Origin: an uncultured Pseudomonadales bacterium
Lineage (GTDB): Bacteria; Pseudomonadota; Gammaproteobacteria; Pseudomonadales; Azotimanducaceae
Assembly (NCBI GenBank): GCA_958296195.1
Contig: OY282455.1
Location: 1,178,001-1,242,000, forward strand
Reading direction: 5' to 3'
DNA: 64,000 nucleotides
Made by a program: the position numbers and the translations under genes. Below are positions 46,877-55,896 of this stretch, one piece after another (position 1 is the stretch's first letter; the number at the start of each line of letters is the position of its first letter). The notes under the pieces are model-generated. The model worked only from the letters and a program-made list of their open reading frames with translations. It searched no databases and had not been told where the DNA came from.

Positions 46877-47303
46877 GAGCTGCATGGAGCGCCTAGCCGC
46901 GACATCTGGAAGTCCAGGAATTGCAGGGCAACCCGAACTGGCGCCGTCTGCATCCGCACATGGAGGGGATCCGTGTGCAGGCGCTGCAGGAAACGGGGAA
47001 TGTCGATGTAGCCGGCCCGTGCCGGTGGACGCGCCCGCTGCTCCAGCATCCGCCACACCACCGGCAGCGCATGGGCGAAAGCCTGCTTCAAGGCTTGGAA
47101 TCGGGCTGGGTCCTCCTTATCGTCGTGCCTGCGGATTTGCGGCGGCAGCAACGGCGCCAATGCGTGGCGCATCGAACGCCAAGTGCGACGCCGCCGGCTT
47201 GCCAAGCGCGGCTGCCCGCTCCGTAAGCATGGAGGCTGGCCAGCGCCGGCGCCAGCGAGTCGCCAGCCTCACCGCTCGAGATCAGGCCGCAGATCGCGCC
47301 CAC
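46873..47303 (-). pseudogene. Remnant of an asparagine-synthetase-like lasso cyclase, internal deletion and frameshift
   Basis: From a GTG at 47303 the frame reads an Ntn-domain start (GAICGLI ... LAPALASLHAYGAGSRAWQ ... GVALGV), as in lasso cyclases. Near 47190-47200 this meets, in another frame, RSMRHALAPLLPPQIRRHDDKED ... AGYIDIPRFLQRL ... VALQFL, which matches the C-terminal tail of the same family. Intact members are about 600 residues; only ~35 and ~105 are left, so the whole ATP-binding synthetase core is gone. It sits among tailoring genes on the opposite strand. Assignment is by motif recollection. Confidence 0.62.
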
Positions 47304-47509
47304 ATCAGCGTTCCCAAGATGCGCCACGCCGGCGTCTCCGGTCGATGCTTCAATGGCGGGAAATGGGGTTATTCGATGCATGACGATATGCTGGGACGAC
47401 AGCATTCGACGTCAGAGTTGCAGGATGCACCACCGCGACTTCAGCATCAAGCTGAAGGATGCGCATCAACTGGCGTCAATGTCGGCGGGGCGCAAGAGCC
47501 GGCGGTGCC

Positions 47510-48406
47510 GTGAACGCACCGTTGCTTCACTATACGGCGTTTGGCCTGCGGCTGACGTCGCCTGTCGCTCTCCCGTTGCAAGCGCCGGCAAGCGCCCATG
47601 CGAAGCCGGACGTCACTATTCGCTTCGGCGAAATCCCGCCGTCGGCGCTGTGCGGCGAGGAGCGGATTTGGCGGATCACGCGCAACGAATTTTGGCTTAC
47701 GGTTAACGAGGTCGCTCGCTACTACGTCGCGGATGGCTGCCGCATTGTCGTTGAACCAACCGGTGGCAACGCCCATGACATCGGCGTGTTTCTTCTCGGC
47801 TCGGTGTTTGCCGCCTTGCTGATGCAACGGAACGTGGTGCCGTTGCACGCCAGCGCCATTGCCACCGATACGGGCGCTGTGCTGTTTCTCGGCGGTTCAG
47901 GGGCGGGCAAATCGTCGCTGTTGGCAGCCTTTGCCAAACGCGGCTACGACATGCTGGCAGACGATGTGACTGGCGTGGTCGTCAGCAACGGCAGCGCCGT
48001 CGCACTGCCGGCCTTCCCGAACATGCGGCTGTGGGCGGACACACTTGATGTGCTGGCCTGGAGGTCGCGGGCGGGCGAGCGAGTGCGGATGCACCTCGAC
48101 AGATACTGGACGCGACCCCCGCGCTTCCGCTGCCGGCCGCAATCCATCCGAGCCTGCTTTGCACTGGCAATCGACCGGTGGACTGCGGTTGCCAGAGTGC
48201 GCCCGCAAACGGCGTTGGTCTTGCTGGGTCGGCATACATACCGCAAGCGCTTTCTGCCGGAGTCGGGTCTGGGAGCAACGCACTTCCGCACCATTGCACA
48301 TATTGCCGACAGCCTGCCTATTTTTCAGGTGAAGCGGCCGGTGGGTCCGATCTTGATCGACGCACTGGCGGACAAAGTCGAGGCATGCTTGGCCGAAGGA
48401 CGTTGA
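47510..48406 (+). CDS. HPr-kinase-like protein of lasso peptide loci
   Basis: 298 residues from the GTG at 47510, where the family-typical LLHYTAFGLRLTSPVALPL begins; the longer frame from 47459 adds unlikely sequence. VVPLHASAIA precedes the Walker A loop GGSGAGKSSL (residues ~129-138), then MLADDVTGV carries the HprK-type Asp pair and LPAFPNMRLW follows. In paeninodin-type clusters such kinases phosphorylate the C-terminal Ser of the lasso precursor, and the precursor-like ORF at 44878 ends in Ser. That link is inference. The signature of true HPr kinase/phosphatase regulators (N-terminal domain) is absent. Confidence 0.8.
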   Translation: MNAPLLHYTAFGLRLTSPVALPLQAPASAHAKPDVTIRFGEIPPSALCGEERIWRITRNEFWLTVNEVARYYVADGCRIVVEPTGGNAHDIGVFLLGSVFAALLMQRNVVPLHASAIATDTGAVLFLGGSGAGKSSLLAAFAKRGYDMLADDVTGVVVSNGSAVALPAFPNMRLWADTLDVLAWRSRAGERVRMHLDRYWTRPPRFRCRPQSIRACFALAIDRWTAVARVRPQTALVLLGRHTYRKRFLPESGLGATHFRTIAHIADSLPIFQVKRPVGPILIDALADKVEACLAEGR

Positions 48407-48505
48407 TGCCGCAATGGCGGTGCCTCGCTGGAGCGGCTAGGCGGCGGGTGGCGAGCGGGATCGATCGCGGAATCAATGACGGTAGGTGATTGGGAACTGC
48501 TCGTC

Positions 48506-49360
48506 ATGTCCGTATTTTGGCTGGTCTCCTACCCTAAGTCCGGCAACACCTGGCTGCGGGCGTTGCTGACCAACTACCTTTGCGCGCCGCAAGAGGAGGC
48601 GTCCATCAATGCCTTGGTTGGTGGGCCGTCAATAGTTCGACGCGACTTCTTTGACGATTTCATGGGTATCGACTCCGCCGACCTTACCCCGGAGGAGCTG
48701 TGCGCCTTCTTGCCCCGTTTCCACAAACTGCTGGCGAACGAATTGCCGTCTCGGTCGTTCCTTAAGGCCCATTATGCGTACAGCGAGCTAGCCGACGGTA
48801 CGCCGATCTTTCCGGAAGCGGCTGCGGGCGGCGTCATCTACATCTTGCGCAATCCCCTTGATGTGGCCGTGTCCTATGCGCATCATGTGTCGGTGCCGTT
48901 GGATCGCATCATCGACTGGATGGACGACCCAACGGCCGTAGCCGTCGGGAACTCAAGTGGCATCCTGCCCCAGCTGCTTGGAACTTGGAGCGATCACGTT
49001 TCCGGCTGGGTGGAGCAGCGTCGGCTAAGTGTGCATGTTGTTCGCTACGAGGACTTGCTTGCGGCCCCAGCGGTCGCGTTCGGTGCCGTTATGCGATTTA
49101 TCGGCTTGGATGTGGACGCCGAGAGATTGGTGAGGGCGGTTGCGCACTCGACCTTCGAGCGGCTGCGGCGCCAGGAGGCCGCCACAGGGTTCCGAGAATG
49201 GCCACCCATGGCGCGGTCCTTCTTTCGCGCCGGCAATGCCGGCTCTTGGCGGTCTTCGCTTGATGGCGACCAAGTGCGGAAGTTGATCGCTGCGCATGGG
49301 GCGATGATGGAACGGTTCGGCTATCTGGCGGGAGTAGCGGCGACCGACCTCCATGTTTAG
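48506..49360 (+). CDS. Sulfotransferase-family protein (second)
   Basis: 284 residues from the ATG at 48506 (MSVFWLVSYPKSGNTW); an in-frame ATG at 48476 is possible but adds ten non-conserved residues. SYPKSGNTWLRALL is the PAPS 5'-loop, VIYILRNPLDVAVSYAHH the 3'-phosphate site, and FFRAGNAGSWRSSL the C-terminal PAPS-binding segment of the Sulfotransfer_1 family. It is a different subfamily from the enzyme at 45998. It follows the HPr-kinase-like gene by 99 bases, in the same direction, so it is probably part of the same tailoring set. Confidence 0.88.
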   Translation: MSVFWLVSYPKSGNTWLRALLTNYLCAPQEEASINALVGGPSIVRRDFFDDFMGIDSADLTPEELCAFLPRFHKLLANELPSRSFLKAHYAYSELADGTPIFPEAAAGGVIYILRNPLDVAVSYAHHVSVPLDRIIDWMDDPTAVAVGNSSGILPQLLGTWSDHVSGWVEQRRLSVHVVRYEDLLAAPAVAFGAVMRFIGLDVDAERLVRAVAHSTFERLRRQEAATGFREWPPMARSFFRAGNAGSWRSSLDGDQVRKLIAAHGAMMERFGYLAGVAATDLHV

Positions 49361-49576
49361 GATGCCAGTGTCCGTCACCGTCATGCTCGGCGTCGATCGC
49401 ACCGACGGCCGCGATGACTGCGCCGGATTTTTGCCTACGAAAGCCCTTGAATTCCGTGTTCAACTGGTTAAAGGTCAGAACATCCCATCCATTCGGATAA
49501 GCGGCATGGCGCAATATGCGGATTTAGCGCCTTGGTGGGGTTTGCCGGCAGCCAAGGAAGACAGGAAGGTTTGAAT

Positions 49577-52500
49577 ATGACACTGGCGTTGCCGCTACTG
49601 CTGTTGCTGGGTTTGTTTGCGTTGCCGGCGCATGGTTGGGACGTCAACAATATGCCCGGCCCCAAGCGCAGCGTGGAGCTCGATGTGGACGAGGGCACCT
49701 GGGTCAGCTTGGATGTGAGCCCGGACGGCGCAACCATCGCCTTCGACCTGCTTGGCGACCTCTTCCTTCTGCCGATTGCCGGCGGAGAGGCCGAGCCGAT
49801 TGCGACCGGTTCCGCCTGGGACATGCAGCCGCGCTTTTCGCCGGACGGTGCCCACATCGCCTTCAGCTCGGACCGCGGCGGCAGCGCCAACATCTGGGTG
49901 ATGCAGGCGGATGGCGGCGGTGCTAGGGCGATCAGCGAAGAGGCGTTCCACACCCTGAACAATCCCACCTGGAGCGCCGATGGCCGCTTCATCGCGGCGC
50001 GCAAGCACTACACCACTTGGCGCTCTCTGGGCACCGGGGAAATTTGGCTTTACCACCGCGCCGGCGGCAAGGGCGCCGCCTTGGTCGAACGGCGCAGCGA
50101 GACCCTGCAAAAGGAGCTGGGGGAGCCGATTTTCTCCGCCGACGGCCAAGCGCTGTACTACACGGAGAACGTGACCCCCGGCGATCTGTTCGTCTATTCC
50201 CAAGACTCCAACAAGGAGACTTTTCAAATCAAGCGCTACGATTTGGCCAGCGGTGCAGTCAGTGAGGCGGTTACGGGCAATGGCGGCGCAGTGCGCGCCG
50301 CGCCGTCGCCGGACGGCCGGCGGCTCGCCTTCGTGCGCCGGCTAGGCGAACGCAGTGCCCTGTTCGTGAAGGACTTGACCAGCGGCGCAATCGAGCTGCT
50401 CTACGAAGGTTTGGACCGCGACATGCAGGAAGGCTGGGCCATCCAAGGGCTGTATCCGAACATGGACTGGACGCCGGACTCGGAATCCATCCTGTTCTGG
50501 GCCGGCGGCAAGATCCGGCGCCTGTTTCTGGCGGACAAATCGGTGGCCGAAGTCCCCTTCAAGGTGCGTCAGACCCGTACCGTCGCGGCGCCGCCGCGCT
50601 TCCCGGTGGAGGTGGCCCCGGACCGTTTCGGCACCAAGATGATACGCTGGCCGGCGGTGTCTCCGGACGGAACCGCGGTGGCCTATGAGTCCTTGGGGCG
50701 TCTCTACGTCAAAGCCCTGCCCGATGGCGAACCGAGGCTGTTGACCCGGGATGGGGAGGGGCGGTTTGAGCTCTTCCCCAGCTGGTCGCGGGACGGCCGC
50801 GCCATCGTGTTCGTTAGCTGGACCGATGCGGAGCTCGGTTCGGTGCGCCGGGTCTCGGCCGGGGGCGGCAAGGCCAAGGTTTTGACCCGGCAGCCCGGCT
50901 ACTACCGGCGGCCTCAATTCAGCCCGGACGGGGCGCTTATAGTGGTGGAGAAGGGCGCGGCGGGGGCGCTGACCTCGCCCCTGTGGTCCGAGAACCCCGG
51001 TGTTTACTGGCTGCCGGCCGCTGGGGGCGAGCTTCGGCGCATCACCGACGATGGCCGCGACCCGCACTTTGGCCAGGCCAACGACCGCATCTTTCTGACC
51101 CGAACCAAGAACGCCTCCAACATTCCCGGCGCCCGCAACGTGAATGGCGAGGAGCATCTAGTCAGCATTGGCCTTGGCGGTGAGGACGAACGCAGCCATG
51201 CCTACTCGGACCGGGCCATGCGTCTGCTGCTGTCGCCGGATGAACGCTGGCTGGCCTTTCGGGAGAACTACCACGTTTACCTGATGCCCATGCCGCCGGC
51301 GCCGGTGGCGGTCAAGGTGGGGGTGCCGGAGAGGGACAAGGGCAATGAATACAAGGCGTTTTCCATCCGCAGGCTCAGTGGGGATGGCGGCCAGTTTCCG
51401 GCCTGGTCGGGCCAGCGGCGCCTGTCCTGGAGTTCGGGGCCGACCCTGTGGCGAACGGAGGCGGATGTCCCAGCCTCGGCGCCAGTGAGCGCCGAGCTGT
51501 CCGTTTCGGTGGCCGCCGACAAGCCGGCGGGCGCCTTGGCGCTGACTGGCGGGCGCATCATCACCATGGACCCCGCAGATGCAGTGATCGAGGCAGGCCT
51601 GTTGCTGATGCGCGGCAATCGCATTGTCGCCGTCGGCAAGGTTGGGGACGTCTCCATCCCCGAGGACGCCCAAATCCTCAGCGTGGCGGGCAAGACCCTC
51701 ATGCCGGGCTTGATCGACGCCCATGCCCACGGCCCCCAAGGGGAAAACGAACTGGTGCCGCAGCAGAACTGGCTGAACTTGGCTTATTTGGCGTTGGGGG
51801 TGACCACCATTCACGACCCCTCCAACCGGGCCGGCGACATCTTCGCCGCCGCCGAACTGCAGCGCGCCGGGCGCCTGCTGGCGCCCCGCATCTTCTCCAC
51901 AGGTGAGATCATCTACGGGGCTAGGGAGGAGCGCTACGCCGTCATCGACAGCCTGGAGGACGCCCGCCGCCATGTGCGCCGCCTCAGGGCGCAAGGCGCG
52001 ATCAGCGTCAAGAACTACAATCAGCCCCGGCGGGAGCAGCGTCAGCAGGTAAACGTGGCTGCACGGGAGGCCGGCCTGATGGCGGTTGCGGAGGGCGGTT
52101 CGCTCTACCACCTGGACATGAGCCTGATCGCTGACGGCGCCACCGGCATCGAGCACAATGTGCCGGCCGCGCCCCTTTACGAAGACGTCATGCAGTTCTG
52201 GTCCGGTACGCCGGTGGGCTACACCCTGACCTTGATCGTCAATTACGGCGGTTTGCGGGGCGAGGACTATTGGTATCAGCAATCGGAGGTCTGGAAGCAT
52301 CCTTTGCTTTCGCGCTATGTGCCGCCGCGTCTGCTGCAAGCCCGGGCGGTGCGCCGGCTGACGGCGCCGGAATCCGAGTATCGACCCTTGTTCGACAGCG
52401 CCGCCGCGGGCCGGCGGTTGGCCGAACGGGGCCTTGACGTCAACATCGGCGGACACGGTCAGCGGGAGGGTCTCGGCGCCCACTGGGAGCTGTGGAGTTT

Positions 52501-52795
52501 TGCGTTGGGCGGCATGTCGCCCATGCAGGCCCTCGCCGCCGGCACCCGCTCACCGGCCCGCTATCTGGGCATGGACGCGGACCTCGGCTCGCTGGAGGCG
52601 GGCAAGCTGGCCGATTTGGTGATTCTCAACAGCAATCCTTTGGACGACATCCGCAACTCGGATGACATCGACAAGGTGATGCTCAACGGTCGCCTTTACG
52701 ATGCGCTCACGCTCCATGAAGTCGTCACCGGCAACCGCCGCCCGCGGGAGCTCTTTTGGCGGCGCCAGCCCCAAGCGGCGCTGCTTGAGGAATGA
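49577..52795 (+). CDS. TolB-like propeller fused to an amidohydrolase, secreted
   Basis: 1072 residues. AGGAAGGT precedes the ATG; a signal peptide (LALPLLLLLGLFALPAHG) follows. Residues ~40-640 contain many PD40/TolB-type repeats (SPDGATIAFD, SPDGAHIAFSSDRGG, SPDGRRLAFVRR). Residues ~665-1060 are an imidazolonepropionase-like metal hydrolase: TGGRIITMD, LMPGLIDAHAH (first metal His pair), SVKNYN (carboxylated Lys position), GIEHNV, GGHGQREGLGAHWEL and GMSPMQALAAGT. Both domains are complete. It acts in the periplasm, perhaps on cyclic amides or peptides. It lies downstream of the lasso-like tailoring genes, so hydrolysis of that product is a possibility but not shown. Confidence 0.85.
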   Translation: MTLALPLLLLLGLFALPAHGWDVNNMPGPKRSVELDVDEGTWVSLDVSPDGATIAFDLLGDLFLLPIAGGEAEPIATGSAWDMQPRFSPDGAHIAFSSDRGGSANIWVMQADGGGARAISEEAFHTLNNPTWSADGRFIAARKHYTTWRSLGTGEIWLYHRAGGKGAALVERRSETLQKELGEPIFSADGQALYYTENVTPGDLFVYSQDSNKETFQIKRYDLASGAVSEAVTGNGGAVRAAPSPDGRRLAFVRRLGERSALFVKDLTSGAIELLYEGLDRDMQEGWAIQGLYPNMDWTPDSESILFWAGGKIRRLFLADKSVAEVPFKVRQTRTVAAPPRFPVEVAPDRFGTKMIRWPAVSPDGTAVAYESLGRLYVKALPDGEPRLLTRDGEGRFELFPSWSRDGRAIVFVSWTDAELGSVRRVSAGGGKAKVLTRQPGYYRRPQFSPDGALIVVEKGAAGALTSPLWSENPGVYWLPAAGGELRRITDDGRDPHFGQANDRIFLTRTKNASNIPGARNVNGEEHLVSIGLGGEDERSHAYSDRAMRLLLSPDERWLAFRENYHVYLMPMPPAPVAVKVGVPERDKGNEYKAFSIRRLSGDGGQFPAWSGQRRLSWSSGPTLWRTEADVPASAPVSAELSVSVAADKPAGALALTGGRIITMDPADAVIEAGLLLMRGNRIVAVGKVGDVSIPEDAQILSVAGKTLMPGLIDAHAHGPQGENELVPQQNWLNLAYLALGVTTIHDPSNRAGDIFAAAELQRAGRLLAPRIFSTGEIIYGAREERYAVIDSLEDARRHVRRLRAQGAISVKNYNQPRREQRQQVNVAAREAGLMAVAEGGSLYHLDMSLIADGATGIEHNVPAAPLYEDVMQFWSGTPVGYTLTLIVNYGGLRGEDYWYQQSEVWKHPLLSRYVPPRLLQARAVRRLTAPESEYRPLFDSAAAGRRLAERGLDVNIGGHGQREGLGAHWELWSFALGGMSPMQALAAGTRSPARYLGMDADLGSLEAGKLADLVILNSNPLDDIRNSDDIDKVMLNGRLYDALTLHEVVTGNRRPRELFWRRQPQAALLEE

Positions 52796-52923
52796 CCGCC
52801 GAGCGAACATGAATTACGACACCCGCCATCCCGGAATTGACGAGCTCAGACTGCCGTTCAGCTTCACTTGGGGCATTGTCCGGCTGTCCGAAACGGATTC
52901 CTGGATTAGGTGAGGGTCTGGCA

Positions 52924-53733
52924 ATGGCAACCCCCGCAACTAGACGCAAAACCTACACCGCCCCAGCCTTGGCCAAGGGCCTCGACATTTTGGAACTGAT
53001 GGCCTCCGAACCCGGCCGTCTTTCCTTAGGGCAAATCGCCGCCAAGCTGGGACGCTCCAAGGGCGAGATATTCCGCATGCTGGTGGTGCTGAACGATCGG
53101 GACTACGTTTACTTGGACCGCGAGTCCGAAACCTACGGCATGACGCTGAAGCTATTTGCCCTGACCCATCGGCAACCCCGCGTTCAGCGCCTGTCCGCCG
53201 CCGCCGCGCCGGCCATGTCCAAACTGGTGCAAACCGTTGAGCAATCCTGCCACTTGGTCATCCACTATCAAGGCCGAGGCATCGTCGTGGCGCAGCACGG
53301 CAGCCCGGCGGACCGCGGTTTCGGCGTCCGCCTAGGCGCCGAGGCACCCTTGGCCAACAGTTGCTCCGGCCACATTCTGCTGGCCTTCTCCAGCCAGGAG
53401 GAGCGGCGGCGGATGCTGAGCGAGGCCAAGCCGAAGCCCCGAATGACTCGCCCCGAATTGAAAAAGGTTCTTGACCGTGTGCTAAAGCAAGGCTTTGAGA
53501 TGATCGAAAGCCAGCAGGTGCAGGGGGTGAAGGACCTCGGCTACCCGGTGTTCGACTACTCCGGCGCCATCACTGCCGCCTTGGTTGTGCCTTTCCTGGA
53601 GCACCTGGACGGCTCCCACAAGTTGGACCTCGAGCATACCTGTCGATACCTAGCCGCAGCCGCAACGGACATTTCCGACGCCTTGGGCCATCGCGCCTCA
53701 ACCGATCAGCATTCTGCGCCGCGGGGAGGTTGA
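52924..53733 (+). CDS. IclR-family transcriptional regulator
   Basis: 269 residues from the ATG at 52924 (GAGGG about eight bases upstream). The winged helix-turn-helix is ALAKGLDILELM...LSLGQIAAKLGRSKGEIFRMLVVL, and the effector domain has LGAEAPLANSCSGHILLAF and GYPVFDYSGAITAALVVPF. IclR proteins usually control catabolic operons and bind small organic acids. Its target is not evident; the amidohydrolase upstream and the MDR gene downstream are candidates. A 128-base gap separates it from the amidohydrolase. Confidence 0.88.
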   Translation: MATPATRRKTYTAPALAKGLDILELMASEPGRLSLGQIAAKLGRSKGEIFRMLVVLNDRDYVYLDRESETYGMTLKLFALTHRQPRVQRLSAAAAPAMSKLVQTVEQSCHLVIHYQGRGIVVAQHGSPADRGFGVRLGAEAPLANSCSGHILLAFSSQEERRRMLSEAKPKPRMTRPELKKVLDRVLKQGFEMIESQQVQGVKDLGYPVFDYSGAITAALVVPFLEHLDGSHKLDLEHTCRYLAAAATDISDALGHRASTDQHSAPRGG

Positions 53734-54087
53734 ATCCTTGACCCAGGATTTTTCGCCCAGCCGCCACCCTTTCGTGGCTTCTCGCTGAACTCCTGAAACC
53801 TCCCTCCTCGCTCATTCCTGCAGATGTCCGTTCCGGCGAAAGTCGTTGCCAGGCGAACTGGGCATCCACTAATGTTTCAAATGTGCATCCGAAAGGGGTG
53901 ATTGATCCTGATTAAAGGGTTAAGGCTGGGCCGGGTCTAATGCGGCTGTTGCCAAAAAATCTTCCCTCTGTGCGTCCTTGCCGCCCACTTCAACTCAAAG
54001 TTGCCAAGGGTTAGGGTTTAGTTAGAGCATCTCCCGCAACTCGTCTGGCGTTACCCCGGCTTGGCGATTAGGGCCTGTTAACAGGCC
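53734..54087. other. Intergenic region between convergent genes
   Basis: This 350-base gap lies between the 3' ends of the IclR gene (plus strand) and the MDR gene (minus strand). No ORF with coding character is present. It ends in the 22-base palindrome listed at 54069. A short G/T-rich stretch (GGGTTAGGGTTTAG near 54009) is of no known meaning. Confidence 0.6.
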
Positions 54088-54090
54088 CTA
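54069..54090. terminator. Perfect 22-bp palindrome at the end of the MDR gene
   Basis: TAGGGCCTGTTAACAGGCCCTA reads the same on both strands and includes the MDR stop codon. A transcript would form a short stem with almost no loop. There is no T run after it on either strand, so its role as terminator is uncertain. Confidence 0.4.
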
Positions 54091-55080
54091 GTCCTTGATT
54101 CGCAATAGGCACTTGCCGGAGAGCTTTCTGGATTCAAGCGCGGCGAACATTTCCCGGCACTGCTCGAAAGAAAACACTTGGGCGATGGGCACCGCCAGCT
54201 TGCCGCTGGCTAAGCGCTCCAGACAGTATTGGGTGCCCCGCGTCCAGTGCGCGGTGCCTTCGCAGACGTCCAGCTCGAACCCGGCGAAGGAGGTGGAGCG
54301 TTCATACAGCTTGTCCCGCAAATCGCGCACGGCGCCCTCCGGCCAGCCCTGGGTTTCGCCGATGTTCACCACGCGGCCGTAAAGAGCCAAGGCGTCGAAA
54401 CTTTGCCAAAGGGTTTCGCCGCCGAGCGAGTCCACCACCAAGTCGACGCCATCGCCGTTGGTGTGCGCCATCACCTCCGGCACGAAGTCGCATTGGTTGC
54501 GGTCGATGACCAATTCGGCGCCCAAGTTCAGCGCTTGCGCCATCTTGTGCGGCGAATAGGTGGTGCCGATGACCTTGGCGCCGACCTCCACGGCCATCTG
54601 CGTGACCATCAGGCCCACGCCGCCGGAGACGGGATGCACCAGCACCCGGTGGCCGGCCCTTAGGTTGAAGGCGCTGAACAGCAGGTGGTAGGCCGTGCGG
54701 GCCACCACAAAAAAGGCCGCCGCCTGATCGAAGGGAATGCGGTCGGTCAGCTTAATGATCCGTGTTGCGGGGGCTATGGCGTACTCCGCGAACCCGCCTC
54801 GGTCCAAATTGCTGGCCGCCACCCGGTCGCCGACCTTGATGTCAACCACGTCGGCGCCAACTTCCGCCACGACGCCGGCGAACTCCTCGCCCATGATGAG
54901 CGGAAAGCGTAAATGGGACAGATTGGGATAGTGGCCGCGGCGGATCTGGGTGTCCCCCCAGTTCAGGGCGGCGCAGTGGTTCTCCACCAACACCTCGCCG
55001 GGACCGGGCCGGGGAATTGGCGCCTCGCTCAATTTCGTTTGCGCATCCTCGCCCGGAGTTCGCAGAATATGCGCCCGCAT
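54088..55080 (-). CDS. Quinone-oxidoreductase-like medium-chain dehydrogenase/reductase
   Basis: 330 residues; GGAGG four bases before the ATG. MGEEFAGVVAEVGADVVDIKVGDRV and FAEYA make the GroES-like half; VLVHPVSGGVGLMVTQMA is the NADPH-binding loop; DGVDLVVDSLGGETLWQSF follows. The Cys/His zinc ligands of alcohol dehydrogenases are missing, which marks it as a zinc-free quinone reductase/enoyl reductase type. No linked pathway is evident. Confidence 0.85.
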   Translation of the reverse strand: MRAHILRTPGEDAQTKLSEAPIPRPGPGEVLVENHCAALNWGDTQIRRGHYPNLSHLRFPLIMGEEFAGVVAEVGADVVDIKVGDRVAASNLDRGGFAEYAIAPATRIIKLTDRIPFDQAAAFFVVARTAYHLLFSAFNLRAGHRVLVHPVSGGVGLMVTQMAVEVGAKVIGTTYSPHKMAQALNLGAELVIDRNQCDFVPEVMAHTNGDGVDLVVDSLGGETLWQSFDALALYGRVVNIGETQGWPEGAVRDLRDKLYERSTSFAGFELDVCEGTAHWTRGTQYCLERLASGKLAVPIAQVFSFEQCREMFAALESRKLSGKCLLRIKD

Positions 55081-55263
55081 GAGTCCTCCACCAGTTTCGC
55101 CTTCGCCTGCCCTCGCAAGCTAACAATCCGGAAACGGACTGTCCATATAGCAAATGCCATTAGGTTGGGGCCATGTGCAGCGGTGTGCAAGCGGGCAATG
55201 GCCGGCCCGCTTCGGCAAGGAAACTGCTATCATCCCGGCAAGGCAACCTTGACGCAGCGCCTG

Positions 55264-55878
55264 ATGAGTATGCACCCATTCCAGTGGTTTCCGTTCCGCT
55301 CGCTGCTCAACCCCACGGCGGCGTTCGCCGAGCTGTCTAACGCCCACCCAGACCCCACCCGCATGTTCTTTAGGCGCATTCTCTGGTTGGCGCTGGCGCC
55401 GCCGGCGTTCGTCTTCGTCGGCAGCTCCCTGTTCGGCTGGCGGTTGGGCGCCGCCGAGCCTTTGCGCCTGCCGGGCGACGTCTTGACGTTGATCGGCATC
55501 GGCTACTTTTTGGCGTTGACGTTCGGCTTCGTGAGCACCGCGGTCCTGTCCCGCTGGATGGCCTCCACCTACGGCGCTCGGGACCAACTTGGCGTCCATT
55601 TTGCCTTGGTCACCATCGTCGCCATGCCCATAGTCATCGCCAGCGTCTGCCATCTGTTTCCCCATGTCTTCATCAACATGCTGGCGTTGATCCCGGCGCT
55701 CCTGTGGAGCCTGTACTTGCTCTATAAGGGGCTGCCGGTGGCGTTGGGCATAGAGCCGGAGCGCGGCATGCTGATGGCGTCCGCCTTGGTGGGCTGCCTG
55801 CTGGTGGGCGCGGTGGGTCTGCTGGGCCTGACCGTAGCCCTGTGGACCAACGGCGTCGGGCCGACCATCGGCATCTAG
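55264..55878 (+). CDS. Yip1-domain-like integral membrane protein
   Basis: 204 residues and about five membrane helices. The N-terminal HPFQWFPFRSLLNPTAAFAEL and the later helices with VTIVAMPIVIASVCHLFP and LLYKGLPVALGIEPERG are the layout of bacterial Yip1-family proteins. Function is unknown. It starts 183 bases after the divergent MDR start and ends 18 bases before ccoN, so it is probably first in the cytochrome oxidase transcript. Confidence 0.7.
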   Translation: MSMHPFQWFPFRSLLNPTAAFAELSNAHPDPTRMFFRRILWLALAPPAFVFVGSSLFGWRLGAAEPLRLPGDVLTLIGIGYFLALTFGFVSTAVLSRWMASTYGARDQLGVHFALVTIVAMPIVIASVCHLFPHVFINMLALIPALLWSLYLLYKGLPVALGIEPERGMLMASALVGCLLVGAVGLLGLTVALWTNGVGPTIGI

Positions 55879-55896
55879 TGCGGAGGCTAGGGGCGC

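Noticed and set aside
46854-47513. Open frame of 219 codons on the plus strand across the cyclase remnant
   Set aside because: Low-complexity Ala/Pro/Arg composition. The minus strand gives recognisable cyclase segments instead.
49361-49576. Small ORFs between the second sulfotransferase and the TolB-amidohydrolase gene
   Set aside because: Neither strand shows a recognised motif or a ribosome site; treated as an intergenic region.
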